Positions 26,515 to 35,356 of a DNA stretch of 64,000 nucleotides are shown here, one piece after another. The notes under the pieces are model-generated. The model saw only the letters and a program-made list of their open reading frames with translations. It did not search any database and was not told the DNA's origin. The stretch comes from Chloracidobacterium sp. Lineage in GTDB: Bacteria; Acidobacteriota; Blastocatellia; Pyrinomonadales; Pyrinomonadaceae. Position 1 is the stretch's first letter, and the number at the start of each line of letters is the position of its first letter. Made by a program: the position numbers and the translations under genes. The DNA lies in contig JADJWM010000007.1 in the NCBI GenBank assembly GCA_016716365.1, positions 62,001 through 126,000 of the forward strand, read 5' to 3'.

Positions 26515-28308
26515 ATGTTCGAAGTTAGAACCACTTTCATCATCCTTGTGTTCTGCCTGTTCGCGGACCCCTTGCGAGCCGATGGTCAGGAGCTCGTCAG
26601 AAACATTCCGGTCGCCGATCGCGGCCGGGTCGAGATCGTGAATCCAAACGGCAGGGTCGAAGTTACCGCCCTGAAGGCCGCGGATGATGGTGCCGCCGCA
26701 GTATCGGTTACGTTAAGGGCCGGGTCGCCGTCCCCGATCGATGCGTCTTACATCGCGGTCACGTCAACCGTTAATTCAACAAAGATCGAGGTAAAGACGA
26801 AGAACCGGAATCAGCGGATCGACCTCGTGATCACAATTCCCGAGGAGATCGTTCTCAAGATCGAGACCGAGGCCGGCGAGGTGCTTCTTTCAGGCAAGAT
26901 CCTTTCGGCCGACGTCCGGACCGACACCGGTACCATCGCTGCCGATGTTCCGCCAGAGAATATCCGTTACCTCCTTCGGTGGACGGCGTCGAGGCCGCGA
27001 TTCGTGAGCGACTTCGAGTTGGAGAAGGTCCGGGAACGTTCTGCGGGCAGATTTGAGATCGCGGGTATTCATCAGGAAAAGGCCGAGATCGACGTTTCGC
27101 CGCCGGCGGCCCAGGGGAACGGATCATCCGATCCGAGGAGCAACGAGCTGACTTCGGGCGGTGAGCCGGCGAGGGCCGCGTCGCAGCCGATCAACCTTAA
27201 GTTCGAGACCTCTCGCGGGATCATCCTTTTGAACGTCCCGCCCGGCGAGGTTTCCAGCGACCTTCGCGAGCGGCCGCTTACGAACGCTGCGAAGGCCATA
27301 ATCAGGAGCGGCGATTCGCTGCTGATGGAGGCGATCCGCAGGGCGGCCCCGCGTTACTACGGGGATTACCTTCGCACCCTGCCGCCGCTCAAGGTCGAAC
27401 CCAGGCTTGCCGAGAGCCCACGACCCGCAAGGTTCGCCGAGGCGAGTGTAAAGGTGGCGACCGTGCGCGTCAGCGACCAGAACAACCGGGCGATCACGGG
27501 TTTGGCCGCTCAGGATTTCGAGGTCATCGAAGGCGGCGTCAAGCGGGAGGTGCTTTCGGTCAGGCCCCTGGAGTCGTCGTTCAACCTAGTTCTCCTTCTT
27601 GATGTGTCGGGCAGCATCGAGAACTACGTCGATTTCATCCGCAAGGCAGCCCGGAGCTTCGTAAACACGGTCGATGCGAGGGACCGGATAGCGATAGTCA
27701 CGTTCGGTGAGGACGTGGAACAGATCGCCGAATTCTCGACCGACAAAAAGAAGCTGTCCGAATCGCTAGACACCTTCGATGCGGGCGGCCCGACGGCCTT
27801 TTATGATTCGCTCGCATACGTCCTAGCCGACACGTTAAGGCCGCTGAAGGGCGAGAGGACCGCGATCGTGGTGCTTACCGACGGCGACGACAACCGCTCG
27901 TTCCTCGCGTTCGACTCGATGTTGTCTTCGATCCAGGAGAGCGGGGCCCTGATCTATCCTTTATATGTGCCGTCGGGGCTGATCGAGGCATCGCACGCCT
28001 CGGCGATGCCGGGCGGAAGGGTCGAGGATTCGCTTCGAAGACGTTATCTCCAGGGCGAACTTACCTCGAAGGCGAAGGGTGAAGGTGCCAGACTCGCCGA
28101 AGTCTCGGGCGGCGTCTATTACCAGATCGACCAGCTTTCGCAGATCGACAAGGCCTATGAGGACATCGTGGGCCAGCTGCGAACGGCCTATGAGATCGAG
28201 TATCGTTCGGAGCTTGGCGGCGTCGACAGTGGAACGTCGCCGCGGGTCCGGATCAGGTCCCTGCGGCCGAACAGCTATGTGCATGTCCGTTCGGTCATAC
28301 CCAAGTGA
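26515..28308 (+). CDS. Secreted VWA-domain protein (VWFA-related Acidobacterial type)
   Basis: A 597-residue protein with a signal peptide (FIILVFCLFADPLRA). The N-terminal third has repeated beta strands (VEIVNPNGRVEVTA, IEVKTKNRNQRIDLVITIP, IKIETEAGEVLLSG) like the DUF4097 adhesin-type beta-helix. A linker with DFEVIEGGVKREV leads into a VWA domain whose MIDAS motif DVSGS is at 363-367, followed by FVNTVDARDRIAIVTF and VLTDGDDNRS. This pairing is common in Acidobacteria. VWA domains bind protein partners through a metal. Co-expression with the membrane kinase just upstream suggests an envelope sensing or adhesion role. Confidence 0.85.
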   Translation: MFEVRTTFIILVFCLFADPLRADGQELVRNIPVADRGRVEIVNPNGRVEVTALKAADDGAAAVSVTLRAGSPSPIDASYIAVTSTVNSTKIEVKTKNRNQRIDLVITIPEEIVLKIETEAGEVLLSGKILSADVRTDTGTIAADVPPENIRYLLRWTASRPRFVSDFELEKVRERSAGRFEIAGIHQEKAEIDVSPPAAQGNGSSDPRSNELTSGGEPARAASQPINLKFETSRGIILLNVPPGEVSSDLRERPLTNAAKAIIRSGDSLLMEAIRRAAPRYYGDYLRTLPPLKVEPRLAESPRPARFAEASVKVATVRVSDQNNRAITGLAAQDFEVIEGGVKREVLSVRPLESSFNLVLLLDVSGSIENYVDFIRKAARSFVNTVDARDRIAIVTFGEDVEQIAEFSTDKKKLSESLDTFDAGGPTAFYDSLAYVLADTLRPLKGERTAIVVLTDGDDNRSFLAFDSMLSSIQESGALIYPLYVPSGLIEASHASAMPGGRVEDSLRRRYLQGELTSKAKGEGARLAEVSGGVYYQIDQLSQIDKAYEDIVGQLRTAYEIEYRSELGGVDSGTSPRVRIRSLRPNSYVHVRSVIPK

Positions 28309-28395
28309 TCGGCCCCGAACCACGTTTCTTTCAGATGGCCTGACGCCGTTTTTCAACCTATTCGATTTTCAAAGACCTAAAAACCAATGACCCGA

Positions 28396-29433
28396 TCATT
28401 CGCCGGAAACCGCAGACGAGATCGCTTCGCGGAGTTTCGCGGCCGAGGTCGTGACCGGTTCAAGCTCCACTTCTTCCACGTTCCCGCGGACCTTTTTGCC
28501 GAAAACTGCGTTCCACGGTGGGATGACGATGGTCACGTTGCCCGAGGCCCGGGCCTGGCACGCGAGCCGGATGAACGGCTTTTCCTCGTCGGTTTGGCCG
28601 TAGCCGAAGACCTTCATCTGGCGGCGTTCGCGGTCCGACGGTGTCGAGAGTTTTTCGGCGCCGCCAAGCACTCCTACCCAGCACGTCCCGCACGAGGCCG
28701 AGGTGCACTCGATCGGCACGGGACCTTCCCAGCAGCGAGAGTCGAGTGATTGCCAGTCGCGTTCCCGGAACTTCTGCGAGGCGGACGCGATCTCTTCGTC
28801 GTTAATGACCGGGAAGCGGCCGGCGGAGCCCATCGCCTTGAAGGCGACCGAGTATTTCTTGTCCACGGTTTTCAGGAAGCCGAAAAGGCCCTGTGAATCG
28901 TCCTTCGCTCGAGCGGCGACGATCTGATCGGGCGATCCGGCCATCATGCCTTCGGCCTGTTCGGTCATTCCCGGAGCCGCCTTAAACTCGTCGAGGCCGG
29001 CCTGGACAAGCGTCATCAATCCTACGGCCGCAATGGCGGTCGTTAACGAGATCTGCGTTTTTGCGGCGGCCGAAGCCTTCGCGGCGACGGACCTGATCTC
29101 GGCTTCGAGGCCGGCGAAGGGTGCGTCGCTCTCGGCACGTTCGACGACCGACGCCTTTACAAGGGGCCAGAAACGGTGGCCGTAAAGAAAGCGGTGGGAT
29201 GTGTCGATCTTATCGAGCAGGCCGAAGTCGCCCTCCATCGCGAGGCCCTTCATTGCTTCTTCGACGTTCTCGGCCGATTCCAGATAGTTAAGCAGATCGA
29301 GCGGATAAAACCGGAACCAAATCCGGACGGCGTCGCGGTCAACCTCGTGGATCTCGGGCAGGAGCGTTTCGACGGCTGACAGCCATTCGGCTTCGGTGAA
29401 CTTTTCGAGGTCGGAGATAAATGCACTATTCAT
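28396..29433 (-). CDS. Protein with C-terminal 2Fe-2S ferredoxin domain and unknown N-terminal domain
   Basis: A 345-residue protein. The C-terminal part carries the plant-type 2Fe-2S ligand pattern: ECTSASCGTCWVGV (C-x4-C-x2-C, about residues 243-251) and a fourth cysteine in RLACQARASG about 40 residues later, then NVTIVIPPWN as the last strand. The first about 230 residues are helical and acidic (AEWLSAVETLLPEIHEVDRD, VEEAMKGLAMEGDFGLLDKI) with an Ala-rich hydrophobic stretch (TAIAAVGLMTLVQAGL) that could be one membrane helix. I do not recognise that domain. An electron-transfer role is inferred; no partner oxidoreductase is adjacent. Confidence 0.75.
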   Translation of the reverse strand: MNSAFISDLEKFTEAEWLSAVETLLPEIHEVDRDAVRIWFRFYPLDLLNYLESAENVEEAMKGLAMEGDFGLLDKIDTSHRFLYGHRFWPLVKASVVERAESDAPFAGLEAEIRSVAAKASAAAKTQISLTTAIAAVGLMTLVQAGLDEFKAAPGMTEQAEGMMAGSPDQIVAARAKDDSQGLFGFLKTVDKKYSVAFKAMGSAGRFPVINDEEIASASQKFRERDWQSLDSRCWEGPVPIECTSASCGTCWVGVLGGAEKLSTPSDRERRQMKVFGYGQTDEEKPFIRLACQARASGNVTIVIPPWNAVFGKKVRGNVEEVELEPVTTSAAKLREAISSAVSGE

Positions 29434-29648
29434 AAGTCTGATCTTCCTTTCGCAAAATAAACCTATATTTAAGCAAATGCAGGCCGGCGGAACAAACGCG
29501 TACGCGGCCGCCGAGGCCGATCTTCACCGCTCGTGTCCCGGGACGGCGGGGGTTGTCCCGCCGTTCGTCCGGGACATTCAAGCCGTTGAGCCATCACGAG
29601 TTACCCTCGTTTTGCACCCTTTGTCCCACTAAATTTTCAAAGAACATC

Positions 29649-29676
29649 TTGACGCTCTCGCGTTTTCATGTATGAT
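29649..29676 (+). promoter_or_regulatory. Sigma-70-like promoter of the RecA-like ATPase gene
   Basis: TTGACG (29649-29654), 16 bp, TATGAT (29671-29676). The expected start of transcription is near 29683, inside the operator-like repeats. Confidence 0.5.
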
Positions 29677-29713
29677 ATGTTGTGTCATACAACGTATATG
29701 CGGATGATACAAC
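29669..29713. promoter_or_regulatory. Operator-like repeats before the RecA-like ATPase gene
   Basis: TGTATGA (29669-29675) and TCATACA (29685-29691) are an inverted repeat overlapping the -10 box. TCATACAAC (29685-29693) and TGATACAAC (29705-29713) are direct repeats 20 bp apart, about two helical turns. The encoded protein ends in an HTH, so autorepression is possible. Confidence 0.4.
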
Positions 29714-29753
29714 TGTTTGATATAAAAGTCCAGAAATTTCTCCAAAGCGGGAC

Positions 29754-30692
29754 ATGGAGCAAATGAATTGTATGAAGATGGACGTTTCGTCGGTTCCAAA
29801 GAAAGCAAACGAGTGTTTTATTGGGCAAAGGATCGTTTTACCCACGGAGTTGTTCGGGCCGTACTGGGTCTCGGGCGAAACTTCGCTGCTTTTCGGGCCA
29901 CCGGGTGTCGGGAAGAGCGTTCTGGCGGTGCAGATCGGCGATGCGTTGGCACGCGGCCGGCCGATCGACGGGTTCGACGGCCCGACCCGGCGGCACAAGG
30001 TGCTGTATGCCGATCTGACGCATTCGGACATGCAGTTTCAGACGCGGTATTCGCGTTTTTCGGAGACGGGCCTTTATTTACGCAGTTTCCGCTTTGCCGA
30101 GCGGTTCTATCGCGGGCGGCCGTCGGTGGACGAAGAGCCGTTCGATTGGCTTCGGGCGAGGCTGGCCGGAGACCGGTTTGAGGCAGTGATCGTGGACGAC
30201 GTCACCGCATTTCGGCGGACCCGCGACGGTGCCGGCGAGGCCGCGGATCTGATGCGGCGGCTTGCCCGGCTGAGGGATGAGTTCCGGGTTTCGATGCTGG
30301 TGCTCGCCCCTTCCGATGCGCCGCCGCGGGACAGGCCGATCAGCGAGGTGCAATTGCGGCGTTCACGCTCGCTCTTGGCCGCCGCGGACCGGGCGTTCGC
30401 GCTGGATCCGTTGCCGGAACACCCTGATAAAAAACGGCTTACGGGAATTCGAAACTGCGGCGGGCGCAAGAGCCGGGGCGGCTCCGTTGTCCCGGCCGGG
30501 AGCACAAAGCAGAGAAACGACGGCATGGTCGCGTTCTGCTTCAATGAACATCGCGTTTCGAGGCTCGATCCCGCTACCCGCGAACTGGTCCGCCGCATCA
30601 CCGATTTGCGCCAAAACGGGACATCGTTTCGACAGATCGCCAAAGAATTACAGATCTCAAAAACCCGCGCGGCCCGCCTCGCCGGCAGGTGA
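29754..30692 (+). CDS. RecA-like (RepA/AAA_25-type) ATPase with C-terminal helix-turn-helix
   Basis: A 312-residue protein. The N-terminal P-loop domain has Walker A GPPGVGKSVLA (near 49-59) and Walker B FEAVIVDDVTAF, the hexameric RepA/RecA-like pattern. After a basic linker (NCGGRKSRGGSV), the C-terminal 45 residues form a resolvase-like HTH (RRITDLRQNGTSFRQIAKEL, then ISKTRAARL). Such proteins are found in plasmids and genomic islands with replication or DNA-mobilisation roles. The start may be 29754, 29763 or 29772. The last 207 bp and about 150 bp downstream are duplicated at 35357. Confidence 0.7.
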   Translation: MEQMNCMKMDVSSVPKKANECFIGQRIVLPTELFGPYWVSGETSLLFGPPGVGKSVLAVQIGDALARGRPIDGFDGPTRRHKVLYADLTHSDMQFQTRYSRFSETGLYLRSFRFAERFYRGRPSVDEEPFDWLRARLAGDRFEAVIVDDVTAFRRTRDGAGEAADLMRRLARLRDEFRVSMLVLAPSDAPPRDRPISEVQLRRSRSLLAAADRAFALDPLPEHPDKKRLTGIRNCGGRKSRGGSVVPAGSTKQRNDGMVAFCFNEHRVSRLDPATRELVRRITDLRQNGTSFRQIAKELQISKTRAARLAGR

Positions 30693-30845
30693 GGCCGTTC
30701 CGTGCTCGCGGATCGATCGGGCGAGGAAGAAGAACCTATCCACGAAATCCACAAAACAGCACGAAAAAGACAAGAATTTTTGGTCCGCCGGCAAGGGTTA
30801 GGGCGATCGAGCCCGAGCGGTCTTGATGGTCGCCAACGGCGACGG
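30486..30845 (+). repeat. Direct repeat, left copy (3' end of ATPase gene plus downstream)
   Basis: 360 bp that match 35357-35716 with a constant offset of 4871 bp and no insertions or deletions; the differences are a few dozen substitutions. It covers the HTH-coding end of the ATPase gene and the following spacer up to the first GTCGCC/GGCGAC hairpin. Similarity continues into the hairpin repeats beyond. Confidence 0.85.
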
Positions 30846-31045
30846 ATAATAAAGCCTAGGGTGGAATGAGCGGCAGCGAATGGAACCCTAGGACATCGAG
30901 CGTTCCGATTTTCCTCGCTGTAGGCGAGGCATATAGCGCGAATTATTCGTCGCCTACAGCGACGGGGTTCTCTGGTGATTGCGGCCTAGGGTTTCGCCGG
31001 GAGACGGCTCAACCCTAGGCTTTAATATTTGTCGCCGATGGTGAC
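30842..31045. repeat. Hairpin repeat unit, same family as the 173-bp array
   Basis: This stretch has the same order of elements as 35880-36085: CCTAGGGT stem, TTATTCG with TCGCCTACAGCGA, CCTAGGGTTTCGCCGGGA, CAACCCTAGGCTTTAATATT and GTCGCC. It is the copy that lies next to the left direct repeat. Confidence 0.75.
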
Positions 31046-31141
31046 GGACGTTTTGATGCGGCGGCATAGCCGCCTGCGTAGAGTTGCACCTGGCCGGAAA
31101 GGCAGAGCCTTTCCGCACATCGGCGGGCGGAGCCCGGGCCG

Positions 31142-31198
31142 GAAGGATGACGGATGACGGATGAAGGATGAGGGAGGAAGGATGAAGGATGAGGGATG
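31142..31198. repeat. GGATGA-word tandem tract
   Basis: Repeated GGATGACGGATGAAGGATGA-like words in one orientation. The same words occur in the rpoA-rplQ spacer at 60714-60797. Confidence 0.6.
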
Positions 31199-31479
31199 GG
31201 CAAAGGGGCCGGGAGGGTTTTGAGAAATACGTATTGCTATTTTCGCCGCTTAATGACACACTATCGCCATCAATCCTACTCTCGCGTCGGTAAAATCGAT
31301 GCGCTTGGCCCTAACGGTTTTCGGATAAGTTTGAGAGCAGGCCCTATTTGGACAGCAGAAGTGGCTCTCAGTTGAGTTTTTTGAGTATCCGAAATCCGGT
31401 CTTTAGTGCGTCAGCAAAAAGCCCCGATCTCTACAGCTTCTCAAGCATGCCCGGACAGCCGGGTAAGGAAATTAATTTA

Positions 31480-31842
31480 ATGTCAATGAAACTTTATGTA
31501 GGGAATCTTTCCTTCAATACGTCTAACCAGGACCTTACGGAACTTTTTAGTGAGATCGGGACGGTTGAATCGGCCAATGTGATCGAGGACCGCGAAACGG
31601 GCCGCTCGCGCGGATTCGGGTTCGTCGAGATGGCTTCAAAGGAGGAGGGCGAGAACGCGATCGCGCAGCTGAATGGAAAAGAGGTTGACGGCCGCGAGCT
31701 TAAGGTAAACGAGGCGAAGCCGCAAGAGAACCGCGCGGCGGCGGACGCGGCGGCTACGGCAATCGCGGCGGAAACCGGGGCGGCGGAGGTGGCTACTCCG
31801 GCGGACGCGGCGGCTACGGAAAGTCTGGCTGGTAGGTTTTAG
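31480..31842 (+). CDS. RRM RNA-binding protein, C-terminus frameshifted
   Basis: A glycine-rich-type bacterial RNA-binding protein with one RRM. RNP2 is LYVGNLSF (residues 4-11) and RNP1 is RGFGFVEM (about 45-52). AAGGAA lies before ATG 31480. As written, the frame ends in Ala-rich sequence at 31842. In the next frame from about 31737 the expected tail appears (GGRGGYG, NRGGNRGGG, GGRGGYGKSGW) and stops at 31835. So two extra bases, or one missing base, lie near 31735-31737. A sequence error or a recent mutation is likely. The family binds single-stranded RNA and is often cold-induced. Confidence 0.85.
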   Translation: MSMKLYVGNLSFNTSNQDLTELFSEIGTVESANVIEDRETGRSRGFGFVEMASKEEGENAIAQLNGKEVDGRELKVNEAKPQENRAAADAAATAIAAETGAAEVATPADAAATESLAGRF

Positions 31843-31998
31843 GTATTCGGTCTTTGGTCTTTGGTCCTGGAGAGGGAGTTTCGGGTCCCGAGCTCCAAAT
31901 TTCAAGTTCCAAAGACCAAAAACTAAAGGCCGAAAGGCACGAACCGAAAACCAAGCAGTCAAGAGACCCGAATCCGACGTTTTCCCCGGAGGTATCCA
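31843..31998. repeat. Word-type inverted repeat (GGTCTTT family)
   Basis: Tandem GGTCTTTGGTCTTTGGT on the left and CCAAAGACCAAAAACTAAAG on the right can pair. It is the same construction as the ribosomal-operon spacers, with a different word. Confidence 0.65.
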
Positions 31999-32376
31999 AT
32001 GGCCAATAATCCCGTTACGATGGCGCGCCGCCATGTGCTGGGCGATCTGAATTATCGCTGCGAGCCGGTGCAGAACGTGCCCGTATTCCTTGACGACACG
32101 GACGGCGAGACGCTCGGCTTCGTCGACGAAAGCCTCGGCAAGTATGCCGATGCGATCACATTCCACCTTGAGGACGACCCTTGCAAAAAGCTGGCGACAG
32201 GCCAGTTCACTTATTCCTTCGAATATGACTATGCCGATGACACCGACACGGCATCGCCCTCGAAACGAAGGATCAAGCTCAGTTCGATCACGCTGATCTC
32301 GCGGAAGGGCTATGAAAAACCCTTGCCGCGGCGTGCGGCCGCCGCGAACGGTAAGGCCGCCGAAGCAGCTTCCTGA
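31999..32376 (+). CDS. Small protein of unknown function
   Basis: A 125-residue acidic protein, no signal peptide, with CGGAGG about 9 bp before ATG. Two cysteines (YRCEPVQN, DDPCKKLA) are far apart. The middle part (GQFTYSFEYDYADDTD) is tyrosine- and aspartate-rich, and the tail is Ala/Lys-rich. I recognise no family. It lies between the RRM gene and a radical SAM enzyme, 72 bp from the latter. Confidence 0.65.
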   Translation: MANNPVTMARRHVLGDLNYRCEPVQNVPVFLDDTDGETLGFVDESLGKYADAITFHLEDDPCKKLATGQFTYSFEYDYADDTDTASPSKRRIKLSSITLISRKGYEKPLPRRAAAANGKAAEAAS

Positions 32377-32448
32377 CCTATTGGGCAGGGAACGGTTACT
32401 TTCCCGACAGTCATGCGGACGCCGCAACCCCGCGCGTTCGCCATTTAA

Positions 32449-34029
32449 ATGAAAATTTTGCTTTACAACCCGGACAACGGGGTGACGCGCAATTTCATGC
32501 CGCATCTGTGGATGTTTCTGCTTCAGGCATTGACACCGAAAGAGCATGAGGTGGTGCTGATCGACGGGAACGCCAAAGCGATGACGCGTGCCGAGCTCGT
32601 CCGCTTTTGCCGCGAAGAAAACATCGGGCTGGTCGGCATCGGGGCGATGACGCGGATGGTCGCCCGTGCTTATCTGGTGGCGGACGCTCTTCGCGAGGCC
32701 GGCATCAAGGTCGTGATGGGCGGGCCGCATGTGACGGAGTGCCCGGACGAGGCCTTGGGGCGTGACGGCGGACCGCGTCATGCGGATGCCGTCGCGCTCG
32801 GCGAGGCCGACGCGACATGGCCGAAGATCGTTGAGGACGCGGCGAACGGCCGGCTGAAAGAGGTCTATCAGCCGGAGATCGACGAGAAGGGCAACGATAT
32901 AAAACCCGGATTGCAGGAGTATCCTCATATTCCCTGGGAAACGCTCGACCTGGAGCAGTTCAGCCTTGTTCCGAAGATCTTCAGGCCGCTGCTTTCGAGG
33001 TTCGGGAGCGGGTGGGGCAAGTTCTTCGTTGTCCCGATCGAGACCGGCCGCGGATGCCCGTACGGCTGCGAATTCTGCACGGTGACTGGCTTTTTCGGCG
33101 ATTCGATCCGGTTCCGGACGAACGAGAGCGTCGTCGAAGAGCTGCTCAGGCTGAAGGCCAGGGCGGCGAAGGAAAAGGGCCAGATCGCGGTCTTCTTTAT
33201 AGATGACAACCTCGCGATCAATAAGAAGCGGCTGAAATCGCTGCTGCGGGACGTGATCGCTGCCAATGCGCAGCTGCCGTGGGTGGCCCAGATCAGCGCG
33301 AATTTGCTCGAGGATGAAGAACTTGTCGACCTGATCGCCGAATCGGGCGGTCGCTGGATATTCATCGGGATGGAGTCGATCGACCCGGCCAACATGGCGG
33401 ACGTCAATAAAAATTTCTCCAAGCCCGCGAATTACAAGTCCGTGCTGGACGGCCTCGCACGCCGGAACATCTACGCGATCACATCGTTCATCTTCGGGAT
33501 GGACAACGACACGGTCGGCGTGGGCGGCCGGACGGTGGACGAGATCGAGAGCTGGGCCCCCGGACTGCCGGTGTTCGGCCAGTTGACGCCCTTTCCCGCG
33601 ACTCCTCTCTATGAACGGCTTCAGAAAGCAGGCCGTCTTGAGAGGCCGAAGCACTGGCTCGATTTTGCTCAGTTCGTGATGGCCCATAAGCCGGCGAAGA
33701 TGACCATCGAGGAAGCGAGGCAGGAGACGATCGGGGCATGGGCCCGTTCGTACAGCCCGGAGCGGAATCTCGCGGCCGTTCAGTCGATCCCCGACGCCCC
33801 GATACAAGCCCGCATCAGCCACCTGGTCGCCCGACTCTTTTTCCGCGGAATTTACTTTCCGCAGATGGGTACGCGTGCCTGGCTCAAACTCCTTTTCCAG
33901 AATCGCCGATGCATCATCGGATTAACCCGCGAAGGCATCGCGGCGTGGCGTGCGTCGCGAAAACGCCGCCAGCCGATCTCCGTAATTCCAGAGGTTCCGG
34001 AAGAAACGACCGCCACTATGTCCCGATAA
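32449..34029 (+). CDS. B12-binding domain radical SAM protein
   Basis: A 526-residue enzyme. The N-terminal part has a Rossmann-like cobalamin-binding domain (VGIGAMTRMVARAYLVADAL, then VVMGGPHVTECPDEAL). The radical SAM cluster motif CPYGCEFC (C203, C207, C210) follows, with FFIDDNLAINKKRLKSLL and WIFIGMESIDP as the barrel signatures. A C-terminal helical extension of about 100 residues is basic. Members methylate unactivated carbons or carry out lipid and natural-product chemistry (for example hopanoid or bacteriochlorophyll methylases). The substrate cannot be decided here. No biosynthetic neighbours are visible. Confidence 0.88.
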   Translation: MKILLYNPDNGVTRNFMPHLWMFLLQALTPKEHEVVLIDGNAKAMTRAELVRFCREENIGLVGIGAMTRMVARAYLVADALREAGIKVVMGGPHVTECPDEALGRDGGPRHADAVALGEADATWPKIVEDAANGRLKEVYQPEIDEKGNDIKPGLQEYPHIPWETLDLEQFSLVPKIFRPLLSRFGSGWGKFFVVPIETGRGCPYGCEFCTVTGFFGDSIRFRTNESVVEELLRLKARAAKEKGQIAVFFIDDNLAINKKRLKSLLRDVIAANAQLPWVAQISANLLEDEELVDLIAESGGRWIFIGMESIDPANMADVNKNFSKPANYKSVLDGLARRNIYAITSFIFGMDNDTVGVGGRTVDEIESWAPGLPVFGQLTPFPATPLYERLQKAGRLERPKHWLDFAQFVMAHKPAKMTIEEARQETIGAWARSYSPERNLAAVQSIPDAPIQARISHLVARLFFRGIYFPQMGTRAWLKLLFQNRRCIIGLTREGIAAWRASRKRRQPISVIPEVPEETTATMSR

Positions 34030-34170
34030 TTTCAAATAATTTCCTCCTTTTAATTTAGTTGCGCAAAAAACTCCCTGGGCCTCGTCTCAAGAACTTGGGC
34101 GTGCAGGATGCCGGGCAGATCTATCGTCCGGCGGGTTTCCAAAATGGCCGCCTGAGAACAGGAGAACATC

Positions 34171-35274
34171 ATGGTAATGGTTTGCAACCGATTCGGGGAG
34201 TGCAGCAGCAGGCCCGATCCGACGGTCAAAAACACGCAATTGGTAACGCTCACGGGGTCTGTCGGCCGGAACGGCCGGAACCTTCGGGACGACGTTTCGC
34301 AGATCCAGGACGCTCTGAACCGGGTCGGCCCTTCGAACGGCGGTCCGGTCATTAAGCTCGTCGTGGACGGGTTTGTCGGCCCGAAAACGGTCAGGGCGAT
34401 CGAAGATTTCCAGCGAACGCAGTTCCCGGGCAAGTTCCCGGACGGCCGAGTCGATCCCGGCCAGAGGACCGTCGGCCGTCTTAACGAGCTGCTGGTGGCC
34501 CCGCCTACGTTCAACGACGAGATGGTCCCCGCGTTTGGCGGTGTCCCGAGCTTCAATAACCAGATCGTCCCCGCTTTCGGGAACGGCTTTGCCCCGCAGG
34601 GCGGTCAACACGGGTTTGTGCAGGCGTCCTTCGTGCCGCCGCCGGTGACGACCGACGCCCAAATGACGCTTGCGGAACGGCACGCCCAGGATGCCGAAAA
34701 GAGGCTTACGGCGGCCATCAAGCGGATGAATCAGGCGGTCACCGCCATGGGCAAGAAGGTCAGGACCGCGAAGGAACAGGAGCTTGTCCGCGAGATCAAC
34801 TGGCATTTCAAGGCGAATGCCGACCCGAACCCGACCCAGCACATGACGAAGGTCTCGACCGTTCTGGCGACGATGCTGGCGGCGATCAAAGAACATAATC
34901 TCGGGACCCGAACGATCCTGAGGAAGGGCGCCCCGCCGCCGGCCGATCCGAACGCGATCGCATGGGCCTATCTGGGCGGATGGACGTCGAACAAGATGGA
35001 GGAGAAGTTCATCACCATCACGCCGATGTTCATGACCCAGCTTTCGCTGGTGATCGTCCACGAACTTGCCCATTTCTGCGGCGGCAACAAGTCGTCAGGC
35101 AAGGACATCGTCCACCGTGCGTCGCCCGACCCGTTCCCGACCGGAACAAAGCGCGAGGACGGCAGCACCAATTACCGTGATATGCCTCCGTTCCACGCAA
35201 GGACCAACGTTTACTCGTACACCGTCTATTGCTACCCCGAGCGGCCGGAGTTTAAGGTGCCCTCGACCGTCTGA
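34171..35274 (+). CDS. Peptidoglycan-binding domain protein with HExxH metalloprotease-like domain
   Basis: A 367-residue protein. Residues about 35-110 form a PGBD (LRDDVSQIQDALNRVG, VDGFVGPKTVRAIEDFQRTQ). A Pro/Phe/Gly-rich linker with a repeated VPAFG motif follows. The C-terminal domain has VIVHELAHFCGG, with HELAH at 297-301, and NVYSYTVYC near the end, like zinc endopeptidases of the M35/lysine-specific group; a third ligand is not certain. No signal peptide is visible, which is odd for a wall-binding protein and suggests a non-classical export route or a toxin cargo. AGGAG precedes the ATG. Peptidase activity is inference. Confidence 0.65.
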   Translation: MVMVCNRFGECSSRPDPTVKNTQLVTLTGSVGRNGRNLRDDVSQIQDALNRVGPSNGGPVIKLVVDGFVGPKTVRAIEDFQRTQFPGKFPDGRVDPGQRTVGRLNELLVAPPTFNDEMVPAFGGVPSFNNQIVPAFGNGFAPQGGQHGFVQASFVPPPVTTDAQMTLAERHAQDAEKRLTAAIKRMNQAVTAMGKKVRTAKEQELVREINWHFKANADPNPTQHMTKVSTVLATMLAAIKEHNLGTRTILRKGAPPPADPNAIAWAYLGGWTSNKMEEKFITITPMFMTQLSLVIVHELAHFCGGNKSSGKDIVHRASPDPFPTGTKREDGSTNYRDMPPFHARTNVYSYTVYCYPERPEFKVPSTV

Positions 35275-35356
35275 TAAACCGTGAGATCGGCCGAGGCCAT
35301 CCCCGAACTTCCTTAGTTTCGCGATCTTTACCGTTCGTGTCCCGGGACGGCGGAGG
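35275..35356. other. Spacer with GTCCCGGGAC palindrome
   Basis: Contains TGTCCCGGGACGGCGG (35338-35353), also found at 29535-29550 before the intact ATPase gene. It marks the start of similarity between the two loci. Confidence 0.45.

Larger units (their letters stand above)
29434..29753. other. Divergent promoter region before the RecA-like ATPase
   Basis: 320 bp. It contains GC-rich inverted repeats around 29536-29576 (TGTCCCGGGACG with GTCCGGGACA), a segment that recurs before the partial duplicate at 35338, and a promoter/operator cluster at 29649-29713. No gene is supported. Confidence 0.5.
30693..31479. other. Repeat-filled spacer before the RRM gene
   Basis: 787 bp without a gene. 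It holds a GTCGCC-AACG-GGCGAC hairpin near 30830, a CCTAGGGT...ACCCTAGG unit, TCGCTGTAGGCGA/TCGCCTACAGCGA stems near 30914-30962, a second CCTAGGGT...AACCCTAGG unit (30988-31018), and a GGATGA-word tract at 31142-31198. The final about 220 bp before the RRM start are unstructured by eye and probably contain its promoter and leader. Confidence 0.6.

Noticed and set aside
31636..33822. 728-codon minus-strand frame
   Set aside because: It is antisense to the RRM and radical SAM genes, whose plus-strand motifs are unmistakable.
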